Below, piece by piece: positions 1 to 5,848 of a DNA stretch of 8,682 nt. The stretch is taken from the NCBI GenBank assembly GCA_012515455.1, contig JAAYYJ010000105.1:1-8682 (forward strand), given 5' to 3'. The translations under genes were made by a program, and so were the position numbers. The stretch's first letter is position 1; every line of letters starts with the position of its first letter. The stretch is from Oligosphaeraceae bacterium (GTDB lineage: Bacteria > Verrucomicrobiota > Lentisphaeria > Oligosphaerales > Oligosphaeraceae). Under the pieces are notes generated by a model. It was not told where the DNA came from and searched no databases. It saw only the letters and a list, made by a program, of their open reading frames with translations.

Positions 1-168
1 CCCCACCGTTGGGGGGATCCCCCATCCCGCTAAGGACGCGCGCGCGAGGGGCCGCCGCAGGTGGACCATGGCAAAAATCCATCACTCACCCAAGCCTGGA
101 CTACTTATGGCAGCCTGAAGCTTACCAGTGCTTAGCCCAAGATTTCGCACCATACCAATAAATATTAC
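1..168. other. window edge, unassigned; possible tail of an upstream gene
   Basis: No complete gene is visible here. On the plus strand one frame (from base 3) stays open for 52 codons and stops with TAA at 159-161. Its last residues, SLDYLWQPEAYQCLAQDF, look protein-like, and it would end just before the hairpin at 169-201, as a convergent partner of nagA would. Against this, its codons use A/T at third positions far more than the neighbouring genes, and bases about 70-168 are visibly less GC-rich, as expected of non-coding DNA. A second frame is open from base 2 to a TGA at 116-118. A short palindrome (GGGGGATCCCCC, 12-23) lies near the edge. I do not recognise any family, and sequence to the left of the window is needed to decide. 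Confidence 0.3.
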
Positions 169-201
169 TCCACCCCGCCGCACCGCCGGCGGCGGGGTGG
201 T
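169..201 (-). terminator. hairpin terminator downstream of nagA, possibly bidirectional
   Basis: An 11-bp perfect GC-rich stem pairs 170-180 (CCACCCCGCCG) with 190-200 (CGGCGGGGTGG). One more C-G pair can close it, leaving a 7-nt loop. It lies 12 bases beyond the nagA stop codon. Read in the nagA direction the stem is followed by AGTAATATTTATT, which is AT-rich but not a clean U-run. The symmetry means it could also stop transcription arriving from the left. Confidence 0.6.
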
Positions 202-212
202 TGGCAGCGCCC

Positions 213-1355
213 TTATTTCCGGCGCTGCCCGTCCACGAATACCGCCGCGACCTGGAACTGCTCGTCGAGCAGGGCCAAATCAGCCACGCAGCCGGCCTCG
301 ATCTTGCCCAGGTCCCTGATGCCCAGGTCACAGGCATGATTCCAGGAGGTGGTCTTGACCAGCTCGGGCAGCGGCAGACCGGTGACCTCCACAATGTTCT
401 TCAGCGCGGTATTGCACTTCAGAGTGCTGCCGGCCAGGGCACCGTCGCTGGCCAGACGCGCAGCGCCGTCCGAGACCACCACCGCCAGACCGCCCAGCTG
501 GTAATCGCCGTCCGGCAGGCCAGTCGCTTCCATGGCATCGGAAATCAGCAGTATCCTCTCTATCGGCTTGACCTTGAAAGCCAGACGGATCATGTCCGGG
601 CACAAGTGAATCTTGTCGCAGATCATCTCCAGGGACACCGCGTCCTCATACAGCCCGGCCCCGACCAGGCCGATCTCACGATGATGCAGCTTAGTCATCT
701 GATTGCAGAAATGGGTCAGCCGCGACAACCCCAGCTCCATGCCCGCCTTGAACTGCGCGTAGGTGGCATTGGTATGGCCGCAACTGGCCTTGATGCCGGT
801 GCCAGCCAAGGCCCGGGTGAATTCCAGACTGCCGGGCATTTCAATGGCATAGCTGATCAGCGCTACCGGCGAAATGGCATGCAGACGCAGCACTTCTGCC
901 AGATCAGCCTGGCGCAGATAAGCCGGATTCTGAGCCCCGGTACAGGCGGGGTTGATGTACGGCCCCTCCAGATGCGTGCCCAGGACTTTGCTGCCCGTGG
1001 GATTTTGGCGATAGGCCTCGATATTGCGCATGCTGGCGGCGAGCTTGTCCTCGGGCAGAGTCAGGGTGGTCGGGCAGAACGAGGTCACGCCCTCCTGCAG
1101 CTTGGCTTCAGCGATAATCCGCACCGCCCGGCTGTCGTCACTGGTGGTCTCATAGCCCATGCCGCCATGACAGTGGGGGTCGATAAAACCGGGCAGGAGC
1201 ATCTTCCCGCCCGCATCGCAGGTCTCTGTCGCCGCCGGCAGAGGCTCACCCGCAGCATAGACCCGGGCAATCCGGGAACCTTCCACCAGAACCGCAGCCC
1301 CAGACAGCTCCAGACCCGGGGAAATTACCTTCGCATTGACAATCAGTAACGACAT
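213..1355 (-). CDS. nagA: N-acetylglucosamine-6-phosphate deacetylase
   Basis: This cytoplasmic amidohydrolase removes acetate from GlcNAc-6-P to give glucosamine-6-P, the committed step that feeds amino sugars from cell-wall recycling or chitin into glycolysis (via NagB) or back to wall synthesis. The 380-residue product is the usual family length. Family motifs appear in order: PGFIDPHCHG (metal-site H61-x-H63), THLEGPYINP (metal ligand E130), GHTNAT (H194), THFCNQM (H215), the ICDKIH segment (H250, substrate contact) and the catalytic aspartate in ISDAMEATGLPDG (D273). The start is chosen at 1355 because AAAGGAG (complement of 1363-1369) sits 7 bases upstream and the protein then begins MSLLIVNAKV, as family members do. 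An upstream in-frame ATG at 1460 would add 35 residues without family character. No nagB or transporter is in the window; the gene appears monocistronic and divergent from the lipoprotein gene. Confidence 0.95.
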   Translation of the reverse strand: MSLLIVNAKVISPGLELSGAAVLVEGSRIARVYAAGEPLPAATETCDAGGKMLLPGFIDPHCHGGMGYETTSDDSRAVRIIAEAKLQEGVTSFCPTTLTLPEDKLAASMRNIEAYRQNPTGSKVLGTHLEGPYINPACTGAQNPAYLRQADLAEVLRLHAISPVALISYAIEMPGSLEFTRALAGTGIKASCGHTNATYAQFKAGMELGLSRLTHFCNQMTKLHHREIGLVGAGLYEDAVSLEMICDKIHLCPDMIRLAFKVKPIERILLISDAMEATGLPDGDYQLGGLAVVVSDGAARLASDGALAGSTLKCNTALKNIVEVTGLPLPELVKTTSWNHACDLGIRDLGKIEAGCVADLALLDEQFQVAAVFVDGQRRK

Positions 1356-1709
1356 TTTAATTCTCCTTTCCTGGCCACAGCCGGCTGGAGCTGCTCCGAA
1401 CAGCAACCAAAGACTGCAGCAGTGCTTGCATGCTTCCCTGGCGACGCTGCCTGGGACCAATTATCCCGCCGCACCGCCAGCCACAACCACCAGACCGGGC
1501 ACTGCGCCACTTTGCCGCGGCAGCCGGGCCAATTACCATGCCCGACCGGCCGGCATTCCTGCAATTTTCCCGCAGCCACTTGCAAAATCTGTTTCAGAGA
1601 ACACCTTATAGAATTGCCCCCTGTCTGGTCCGCTGGGCAATATACCATCTTTTTGCCAAATTTGTACCCCGACGCTAATTTTCCAGCCTTTAACCAAAGG
1701 GAAAAACTG
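1356..1709. other. divergent control region between nagA and the lipoprotein gene
   Basis: About 350 bp with no convincing gene; the open frames crossing it have no family character. It must hold the promoters of both flanking genes. For nagA there is a good ribosome binding site at 1363-1369. Near it lie a perfect 10-bp palindrome CAGCCGGCTG (1378-1387) and a small inverted repeat GGAG-CTG-CTCC (1387-1397), either of which could be an operator. For the lipoprotein gene a weak sigma70-like pair can be drawn: TTGCCA at 1653-1658, 17 bp, then TAATTT at 1676-1681. A weak SD (AAAGGG, 1696-1701) stands 8 bases before the ATG. The promoters are tentative. Confidence 0.5.
1613..1641. repeat. inverted repeat upstream of the lipoprotein gene
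   Basis: ATTGCCC at 1613-1619 is the exact reverse complement of GGGCAAT at 1635-1641, with a 15-base spacer. It lies just upstream of the tentative promoter of the lipoprotein gene and could be a regulator-binding site. A T-run (1650-1654) follows about 8 bases later, so a weak terminator of an unseen small transcript is an alternative. A 7-bp match over this spacing could also be chance. Confidence 0.35.
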
Positions 1710-2663
1710 ATGAAGATCCTGTCCTGTGCCCTTATCCTGTCCTTGTCCAGCCTGCTGCTCTTCAGCTGCGGCGGCGAGAAACCCGCCCAACCCTCAGCCG
1801 GGAACACCCCCGGGCAACCCACGCTGGATGCCGCACTCCTGGAAATCAGCCCGAATTTCAACATCGAGCGCATCGGTGCCCAGGTCGGCGTCTGGACCAG
1901 CGATTTCCCGGCTGCCGAAAAACTCGCGGCGGAGAAAAAATTGCCCATACTGCTCTATTTCACCGGCTCGGACTGGTGCAAGTACTGCAAATTCCTGCAA
2001 CGCGATGTCCTGAATCAAAAAGAATGGCAGGACTGGGCCGCCGACAAATTGCTGCTGGTGTACCTGGATTTCCCCCGCAACCCCACTCTGATCTCGGAAG
2101 ACCTGCAGAAGCAGAACAGCGCCCTCCAGGCCAAATATCAAATCGAGGCCTTCCCCACCTTGATGCTGCTCGAACACGACGGGCAGAGACTGGGAAATGT
2201 CCAGCTGCGCGAAAACAATACCCCGCAGACCTTCAAACGCTCACTCAAACAAATCCTGCGCCGGCGCGAAGCCGGTGTCAAACAGATGATCGCCAGACTC
2301 CCGGACGGCAAACGCGAACAAGTCCAGGCCCTGTATGACCAAATCAATGCCCGCAAAACCAAAGCCGAGGAACTCTCGAAAAAATTCCACGAGCAGATGC
2401 AGGCCATGGAGAAGGAGATGCAGGACCTCAGCACCGAGACGGAAAAGAACATCCTGGAAGCGGTAATCGCGCAGCAGACTCCGGAGAACCAGCAAAAATA
2501 CCGCGAAGCACGGGCCCTGCTCGACGATACTGAAAAACAGCTCCAGGACTGGCTGAAGACCGAGCCCCAGCAGAATGAACAGAATATCCTGATCTATCAG
2601 AATTTCCAGAAAATCCTGCAGGAGCAAAGCGACATCATCGCCGATATCATCGACCCGGATTAG
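1710..2663 (+). CDS. thioredoxin-fold lipoprotein with C-terminal coiled coil
   Basis: A 317-residue exported lipoprotein. Residues 1-20 are a type II signal peptide (MK, then a hydrophobic run, then lipobox LFSC with Cys20 lipidated). A short Gly/Pro/Ala linker follows. Residues about 60-185 resemble the thioredoxin-like family that contains single-domain thioredoxins (Thioredoxin_7/DsbD-gamma-like): strand LPILLYFTGSDWC, active site WCKYCK (Cys90-x2-Cys93), and the cis-proline loop IEAFPTLMLLEHDG (Pro149). The remaining roughly 125 residues are charged and Glu/Gln/Lys-rich, and probably form long helices or a coiled coil, which is not part of a standard thioredoxin. It is likely to act outside the cytoplasmic membrane as a disulfide reductase, isomerase or chaperone, but the partner is unknown. 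The start at 1710 is chosen because the signal peptide begins there and a weak SD (AAAGGG, 1696-1701) precedes it. An ATG at 1422 would add 96 residues and bury the signal. The stop codon overlaps that of the convergent phosphorylase gene. Confidence 0.82.
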   Translation: MKILSCALILSLSSLLLFSCGGEKPAQPSAGNTPGQPTLDAALLEISPNFNIERIGAQVGVWTSDFPAAEKLAAEKKLPILLYFTGSDWCKYCKFLQRDVLNQKEWQDWAADKLLLVYLDFPRNPTLISEDLQKQNSALQAKYQIEAFPTLMLLEHDGQRLGNVQLRENNTPQTFKRSLKQILRRREAGVKQMIARLPDGKREQVQALYDQINARKTKAEELSKKFHEQMQAMEKEMQDLSTETEKNILEAVIAQQTPENQQKYREARALLDDTEKQLQDWLKTEPQQNEQNILIYQNFQKILQEQSDIIADIIDPD

Positions 2664-3523
2664 CCCTCTGACCCCGGCAGCGCCTCCCGGGCCATGCGCA
2701 GCAGCGCCGCCCGCAGCAGCCGCCGGAAGACCGGGCCGGACTGCACGGCATTGACCTGCACCTCCTCAATGCTCAGCTCCTGCCCCGACATCCCGGCCGC
2801 CAGATTGGCGATGCAGGACAGCCCGCAGACCCGCAGTCCGCAGTGGCGCGCCGCAATCGCTTCTGACACCGTGGACATCCCGACTGCATCCGCTCCCGCC
2901 AGACGGTAGAACCGGATTTCCGCCGGGGTCTCGAAATTCGGCCCCGCGGTCTGGATATACACCCCCTGGCGCAGCGGAATCGATTCCTCACGCGCCGCCG
3001 CCAGGACGCATTCGCGCAGGCCACGGTCATAGACCTCGCTCATGTCCGGGAAACGCGGTCCCAGCTGCTCACAGTTCGGCCCCCGCAGCGGCGAGGGCAG
3101 CAGGAAGGACAGGTGGTCGCTCAGGAGCATAAAATCCCCGGGCCGGAAATCTGCATTGATCCCCCCGGCGGCATTGGTGAGCACCACAATCTCGCACCCC
3201 AGCAACCGGGCCAGGCGCACCGGCAGGGCGCATTCTGCCGCACAGTGGCCCTCATAGTAATGATAGCGCCCCTGGTATAGCAGCAGCGGCACGCCTGCAA
3301 GACGGGCAAAGACCATCCTGCCGCGGTGCCCGGACACGGTCGCCGCCGGAAAATCCGGTATCTGCCGGCCGTCGATCACCGTGTCGACTGCCACCGTGTC
3401 GACAAAATCATCCAAACCGGACCCCAGTACCACCGCCAGACGCGGCCGGAAGGGCGCCCGGGAACGCACATACTCCCAGGCCCGGCTCAGACCCGGCATG
3501 GCCGGGAAGGCTTCTTTCTCCAT
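2660..3523 (-). CDS. purine nucleoside phosphorylase family (trimeric PNP/MTAP type), possibly 5'-modified substrate
   Basis: A cytoplasmic phosphorylase of the trimeric PNP/MTAP family, which splits purine nucleosides with phosphate to base plus sugar-1-phosphate. Of its 287 residues the following are diagnostic: phosphate-site GSG (34-36), SGHRGR (H66), QGRYHYYEGH (H88), TNAAGGIN, GPNFETP (base-binding E198), GADAVGMSTVSE (M216) and SCIANLAAG (N240). Glu198 and Asn240 are the residues PNPs use for 6-oxopurines; MTA phosphorylases have Asp in place of the Asn. Two deviations stand out. The usual LSHxEV near the C-terminus is LSIEEV, so Ile252 replaces the His that binds the ribose 5'-OH. The usual TN is AN (Ala239). 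The first change suggests a 5'-methylthio- or 5'-deoxy-nucleoside. The start at 3523 is chosen because AGAGGA lies 7 bases upstream; the ATG at 3544 has no SD. Ordinary inosine/guanosine phosphorylase remains possible. Confidence 0.88.
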   Translation of the reverse strand: MEKEAFPAMPGLSRAWEYVRSRAPFRPRLAVVLGSGLDDFVDTVAVDTVIDGRQIPDFPAATVSGHRGRMVFARLAGVPLLLYQGRYHYYEGHCAAECALPVRLARLLGCEIVVLTNAAGGINADFRPGDFMLLSDHLSFLLPSPLRGPNCEQLGPRFPDMSEVYDRGLRECVLAAAREESIPLRQGVYIQTAGPNFETPAEIRFYRLAGADAVGMSTVSEAIAARHCGLRVCGLSCIANLAAGMSGQELSIEEVQVNAVQSGPVFRRLLRAALLRMAREALPGSEG

Positions 3524-3530
3524 CGTTGTT

Positions 3531-3536
3531 TCCTCT
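3531..3536 (-). promoter_or_regulatory. ribosome binding site deciding the phosphorylase start
   Basis: On the minus strand this reads AGAGGA, followed by 7 bases and the ATG at 3523-3521. The alternative ATG at 3544 has only AT-rich sequence upstream and would place this site inside the coding region, so the shorter 287-residue product is preferred. Confidence 0.6.
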
Positions 3537-3572
3537 TCAGTCATAATTCATAACCGCAACCAGGGGCTAGTC

Positions 3573-4640
3573 GTGAAAATCACCCGCCAGGCATTCACCA
3601 CCGCACAAGGCAGAAATTTCCAGGTCACCTACTGGACCCTGACCGGCACACGGCCGGGACCCGTCCTGACCATCATCGCCGGACAGCACGGCATGGAGCA
3701 TACCGGCCCCTGCCTGCTGCCCGAATTCGCCGCCGAACTCGCTGACCGGGATTTCGCCGGCACGGTGCATATCTGCCCCTGCGCCAACCCGCTGGCCCTG
3801 GAAATGGACTACGAATTCTATCCCGAACGCGAGGACCTCAGCAAAATCAAGGACTACTACTACTCGCGCTTCCGCCACAATTTCTGCCCCTGGGGACTGG
3901 GACGCAGCGACGCCAAGACCATGTACAATATGAACCGCCTCTGGAACCGCACCGGCGATTTCGGGGTGGCCGGACAGATCACCGCCTGGCTCTGGCAGGA
4001 AATCGCCGGCCAGGCTAACATCATCCTGGACCTGCACTGCCACCAGGCCCGCAAGCCGCTGATCTTCAACAGCGAGCCCAAAAACCTCCCGATCGCCCGC
4101 TATGCCGGCATCGAAGCCGTGGTCATGACCAACCCCGACCCCGAAGACTGGTCGAAGGGGAATCTGACCTGGCAGGGCTCACGCCGGCACAATTCCTATG
4201 CCATCTGCTTCGAATTCTCCGTCCAGCACGCGCTGGGGGAATTCGAGTACGAATTCGGCAAACAGGCCATCCGCAACATCATGGTGGGTGCCAATATGCT
4301 CCCCGGTGAGGTCGTCCTGTCCCGCCCCGTCTGGGTCATCCCTTTCAATCCCGCCGCCGACCAGAACGCAGTGCTGAAAAGCAACCACACCGGACATATC
4401 AGATACTGCAAAAATCTGTACGACTGGGTCAAAAAAGGCGAGAAGATTTATGAAATCCGGGACCTGCAGACGGTCGAGCTCCTGGAAGAGGGCTTCGCCA
4501 CCCGCGACGGCATCATGGCCGGCATCGCCCACCAGCCGATCATGACCCCGGAAATCCGCCCCTGTTACGTGGCCAGAGCGCAGGAACTCGCTCCGGCCGG
4601 AAAAATTCTGCCCAAGCTCCCCGCGAATTTCTTCGCCTGA
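3573..4640 (+). CDS. succinylglutamate desuccinylase/aspartoacylase-family zinc hydrolase
   Basis: A 355-residue zinc-dependent amide hydrolase related to AstE and aspartoacylase (M14-like carboxypeptidase fold). Visible are the metal motif GQHGME (H39 and E42), the NMNR motif (residues 119-122, likely carboxylate-binding Arg122), the third zinc ligand in ILDLHCH (H155) and a probable catalytic Glu in AICFEFS (E214). The C-terminal part, from about residue 265, has the look of the family's beta-barrel domain (SNHTGHIRYCKNLYDWVKKG, then EGFATRDGIMAG). The substrate cannot be read from sequence, and no arginine succinyltransferase genes are nearby, so AstE function is unlikely. GTG is taken as the start: AGGGG (3562-3566) is 6 bases upstream, the product begins VKITRQ, and no ATG with an SD lies nearby; further upstream the frame is antisense to the phosphorylase gene. 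It may be co-transcribed with mtnA. Confidence 0.85.
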   Translation: MKITRQAFTTAQGRNFQVTYWTLTGTRPGPVLTIIAGQHGMEHTGPCLLPEFAAELADRDFAGTVHICPCANPLALEMDYEFYPEREDLSKIKDYYYSRFRHNFCPWGLGRSDAKTMYNMNRLWNRTGDFGVAGQITAWLWQEIAGQANIILDLHCHQARKPLIFNSEPKNLPIARYAGIEAVVMTNPDPEDWSKGNLTWQGSRRHNSYAICFEFSVQHALGEFEYEFGKQAIRNIMVGANMLPGEVVLSRPVWVIPFNPAADQNAVLKSNHTGHIRYCKNLYDWVKKGEKIYEIRDLQTVELLEEGFATRDGIMAGIAHQPIMTPEIRPCYVARAQELAPAGKILPKLPANFFA

Positions 4641-4797
4641 ACCGCCTGGGCGCCCCCCCCGCGCCTGCCCTTAAGTATAGTCCCTGACCGGCAAAAAACA
4701 ACCCTGCCGGACGCCCGGAGCGAAAATTTTGCCCGCCCCTGCCGGCGCTGCGCCCGGCGGGGTGGAATACCCTCAGCACCCCCGCCCCACCCCTGCC
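4641..4797 (+). other. gap between the hydrolase gene and mtnA, with weak signals
   Basis: This stretch has an eight-plus C-run flanked by a 5-bp GC stem (GGCGC 4649-4653 with GCGCC 4661-4665) without a T-tract, so it is not a convincing terminator. A -10-like TATAGT at 4676-4681 has no recognisable -35. CCGGC (4688-4692) and GCCGG (4706-4710) can pair around an A-rich loop. GGAG at 4717-4720 stands 8 bases before a TTG at 4729 that is in frame with mtnA. Read-through from the hydrolase gene or a weak separate mtnA promoter are both possible. Confidence 0.4.
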
Positions 4798-5835
4798 ATG
4801 AACCTCCCCCCGCCAACTGTACAATGGCTGGATGACTCCGGTACCGCCTTCCGGGCCCCCGGCGCAGATGCCGCCCGCCCGGGGATGCTCGATATCATCG
4901 ACCAGACCAGACTGCCGCAATGCCTGCACCGGCTGCAACTCTGTGAGCAGCAGGAAATCCACGCCGCCATCACCCGTCTCTGCGTCCGGGGAGCACCCGC
5001 CATCGGCTGCGCCGCCGCCCTGGGACTGGCCGCCTGCGCCCAGCGCTTCACCACCACCGACCCCGCGGATTTCCGCCGGCAGCTGGAACACACCGCCGCG
5101 TTCCTGAATTCCTCCCGACCGACCGCTGTGAACCTCTCCTGGGCCCTGCAGCGCTGCCTGAACTGCCTCACCGCCGAAAGCATGCCAGTGCCAGCCCTGC
5201 AACAGCAGCTCCTGGACGAAGCCCTGGCCATCCTGGCCGAGGATATCGGCCTCTGCGAGGCCATTGGCCGGCACGGCTTGCAGCTGCTCCAGCCGGGACA
5301 GGGGGTGCTGACCCACTGCAACGCCGGCGCCCTTGCCACCGGCGGCTGCGGCACCGCCCTGGCACCGCTCTATGCCGCCCACCAGGCCGGCTACAACCTG
5401 AAGGTTTTTTCCGACGAGACCCGGCCGCTGCTGCAGGGCTCGCGTCTGACCGCCTGGGAGCTCTCCTGCGCCGGGCTGGACGTCACCACCATCTGCGATT
5501 CCATGGCCGCGCAGGTGATGCGTGAGGGCCTGGTCTCCCTGGTGCTGGTCGGTGCCGACCGGGTCGCCGCCAATGGTGACACCGCTAACAAGATCGGCAC
5601 CTACCAGCTGGCCATCACTGCCAGTTACCACCGCATTCCCTTCTATGTCGCCATGCCCTACTCGACCATCGACCGCAGCCTGCCCAGCGGCCGGGAAATA
5701 CCCATCGAACAACGCTCCCCGGAGGAAATTTTCCACTGCCAGGGCGCGAAGGTCTACAACCCCGCTTTCGATGTCACCCCCCACGAGCTGATCAGCGGTT
5801 ATATCACCGAACGCGGAATCTGCCGGAAACCCTGA
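4798..5835 (+). CDS. mtnA: S-methyl-5-thioribose-1-phosphate isomerase
   Basis: This cytoplasmic aldose-ketose isomerase converts 5-methylthioribose-1-P to 5-methylthioribulose-1-P after breakdown of methylthioadenosine. MtnA-type enzymes can also isomerise 5-deoxyribose-1-P. The family signatures are clear: LDIIDQTRLP near the N-terminus, VRGAPAIG (63-70), the catalytic-cysteine segment THCNAGALAT (C174), FSDETRPLLQGSRLTAWEL, the catalytic aspartate in VGADRVAANGDTANKIGTY (D254), and a PYSTID segment near the C-terminus. The length of 345 residues is typical. The ATG at 4798 is chosen because family similarity begins there (MNLPPPTVQWLDD). It lacks an SD, while the in-frame TTG at 4729 has GGAG 8 bases upstream and would add a 23-residue Pro/Ala/Gly-rich leader, so the true start is uncertain. 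The next gene follows after 13 bp, so the two are almost surely one operon. Confidence 0.95.
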   Translation: MNLPPPTVQWLDDSGTAFRAPGADAARPGMLDIIDQTRLPQCLHRLQLCEQQEIHAAITRLCVRGAPAIGCAAALGLAACAQRFTTTDPADFRRQLEHTAAFLNSSRPTAVNLSWALQRCLNCLTAESMPVPALQQQLLDEALAILAEDIGLCEAIGRHGLQLLQPGQGVLTHCNAGALATGGCGTALAPLYAAHQAGYNLKVFSDETRPLLQGSRLTAWELSCAGLDVTTICDSMAAQVMREGLVSLVLVGADRVAANGDTANKIGTYQLAITASYHRIPFYVAMPYSTIDRSLPSGREIPIEQRSPEEIFHCQGAKVYNPAFDVTPHELISGYITERGICRKP

Positions 5836-5840
5836 AAGGA
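5835..5840 (+). promoter_or_regulatory. ribosome binding site of the aldolase gene
   Basis: AAAGGA begins on the last base of the mtnA stop codon, 8 bases before the aldolase ATG. This placement supports translational coupling with mtnA. Confidence 0.6.
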
Positions 5841-5848
5841 TACCCCCT

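Noticed and set aside
201..1349. Long plus-strand open frame (382 codons) antisense to nagA
   Set aside because: The minus-strand frame shows a full set of NagA motifs; this frame has no family character and reflects GC-rich codon bias.
1422..1709. Upstream extension of the lipoprotein gene from an ATG at 1422
   Set aside because: It would bury the lipoprotein signal peptide, and the added 96 residues resemble translated non-coding DNA.
2660..3523. Straight assignment as MTA phosphorylase (MtnP)
   Set aside because: The base-binding Asn240 is PNP-like rather than the Asp of MTA phosphorylases, so adenine specificity is not supported; a methylthioinosine-type substrate is only proposed.
3526..3547. 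Promoter from TTGTTT (3526-3531) and CATAAT (3542-3547) for the hydrolase gene
   Set aside because: The spacer is only 10 bp, too short for a sigma70 promoter.
4649..4710. Intrinsic terminator between the hydrolase gene and mtnA
   Set aside because: Stems are only 5 bp and no T-tract follows, so read-through is as likely.
4540..5784. Minus-strand open frame of 414 codons opposite mtnA
   Set aside because: Gly/Ala/Gln-rich shadow of mtnA, which has unmistakable catalytic motifs on the other strand.
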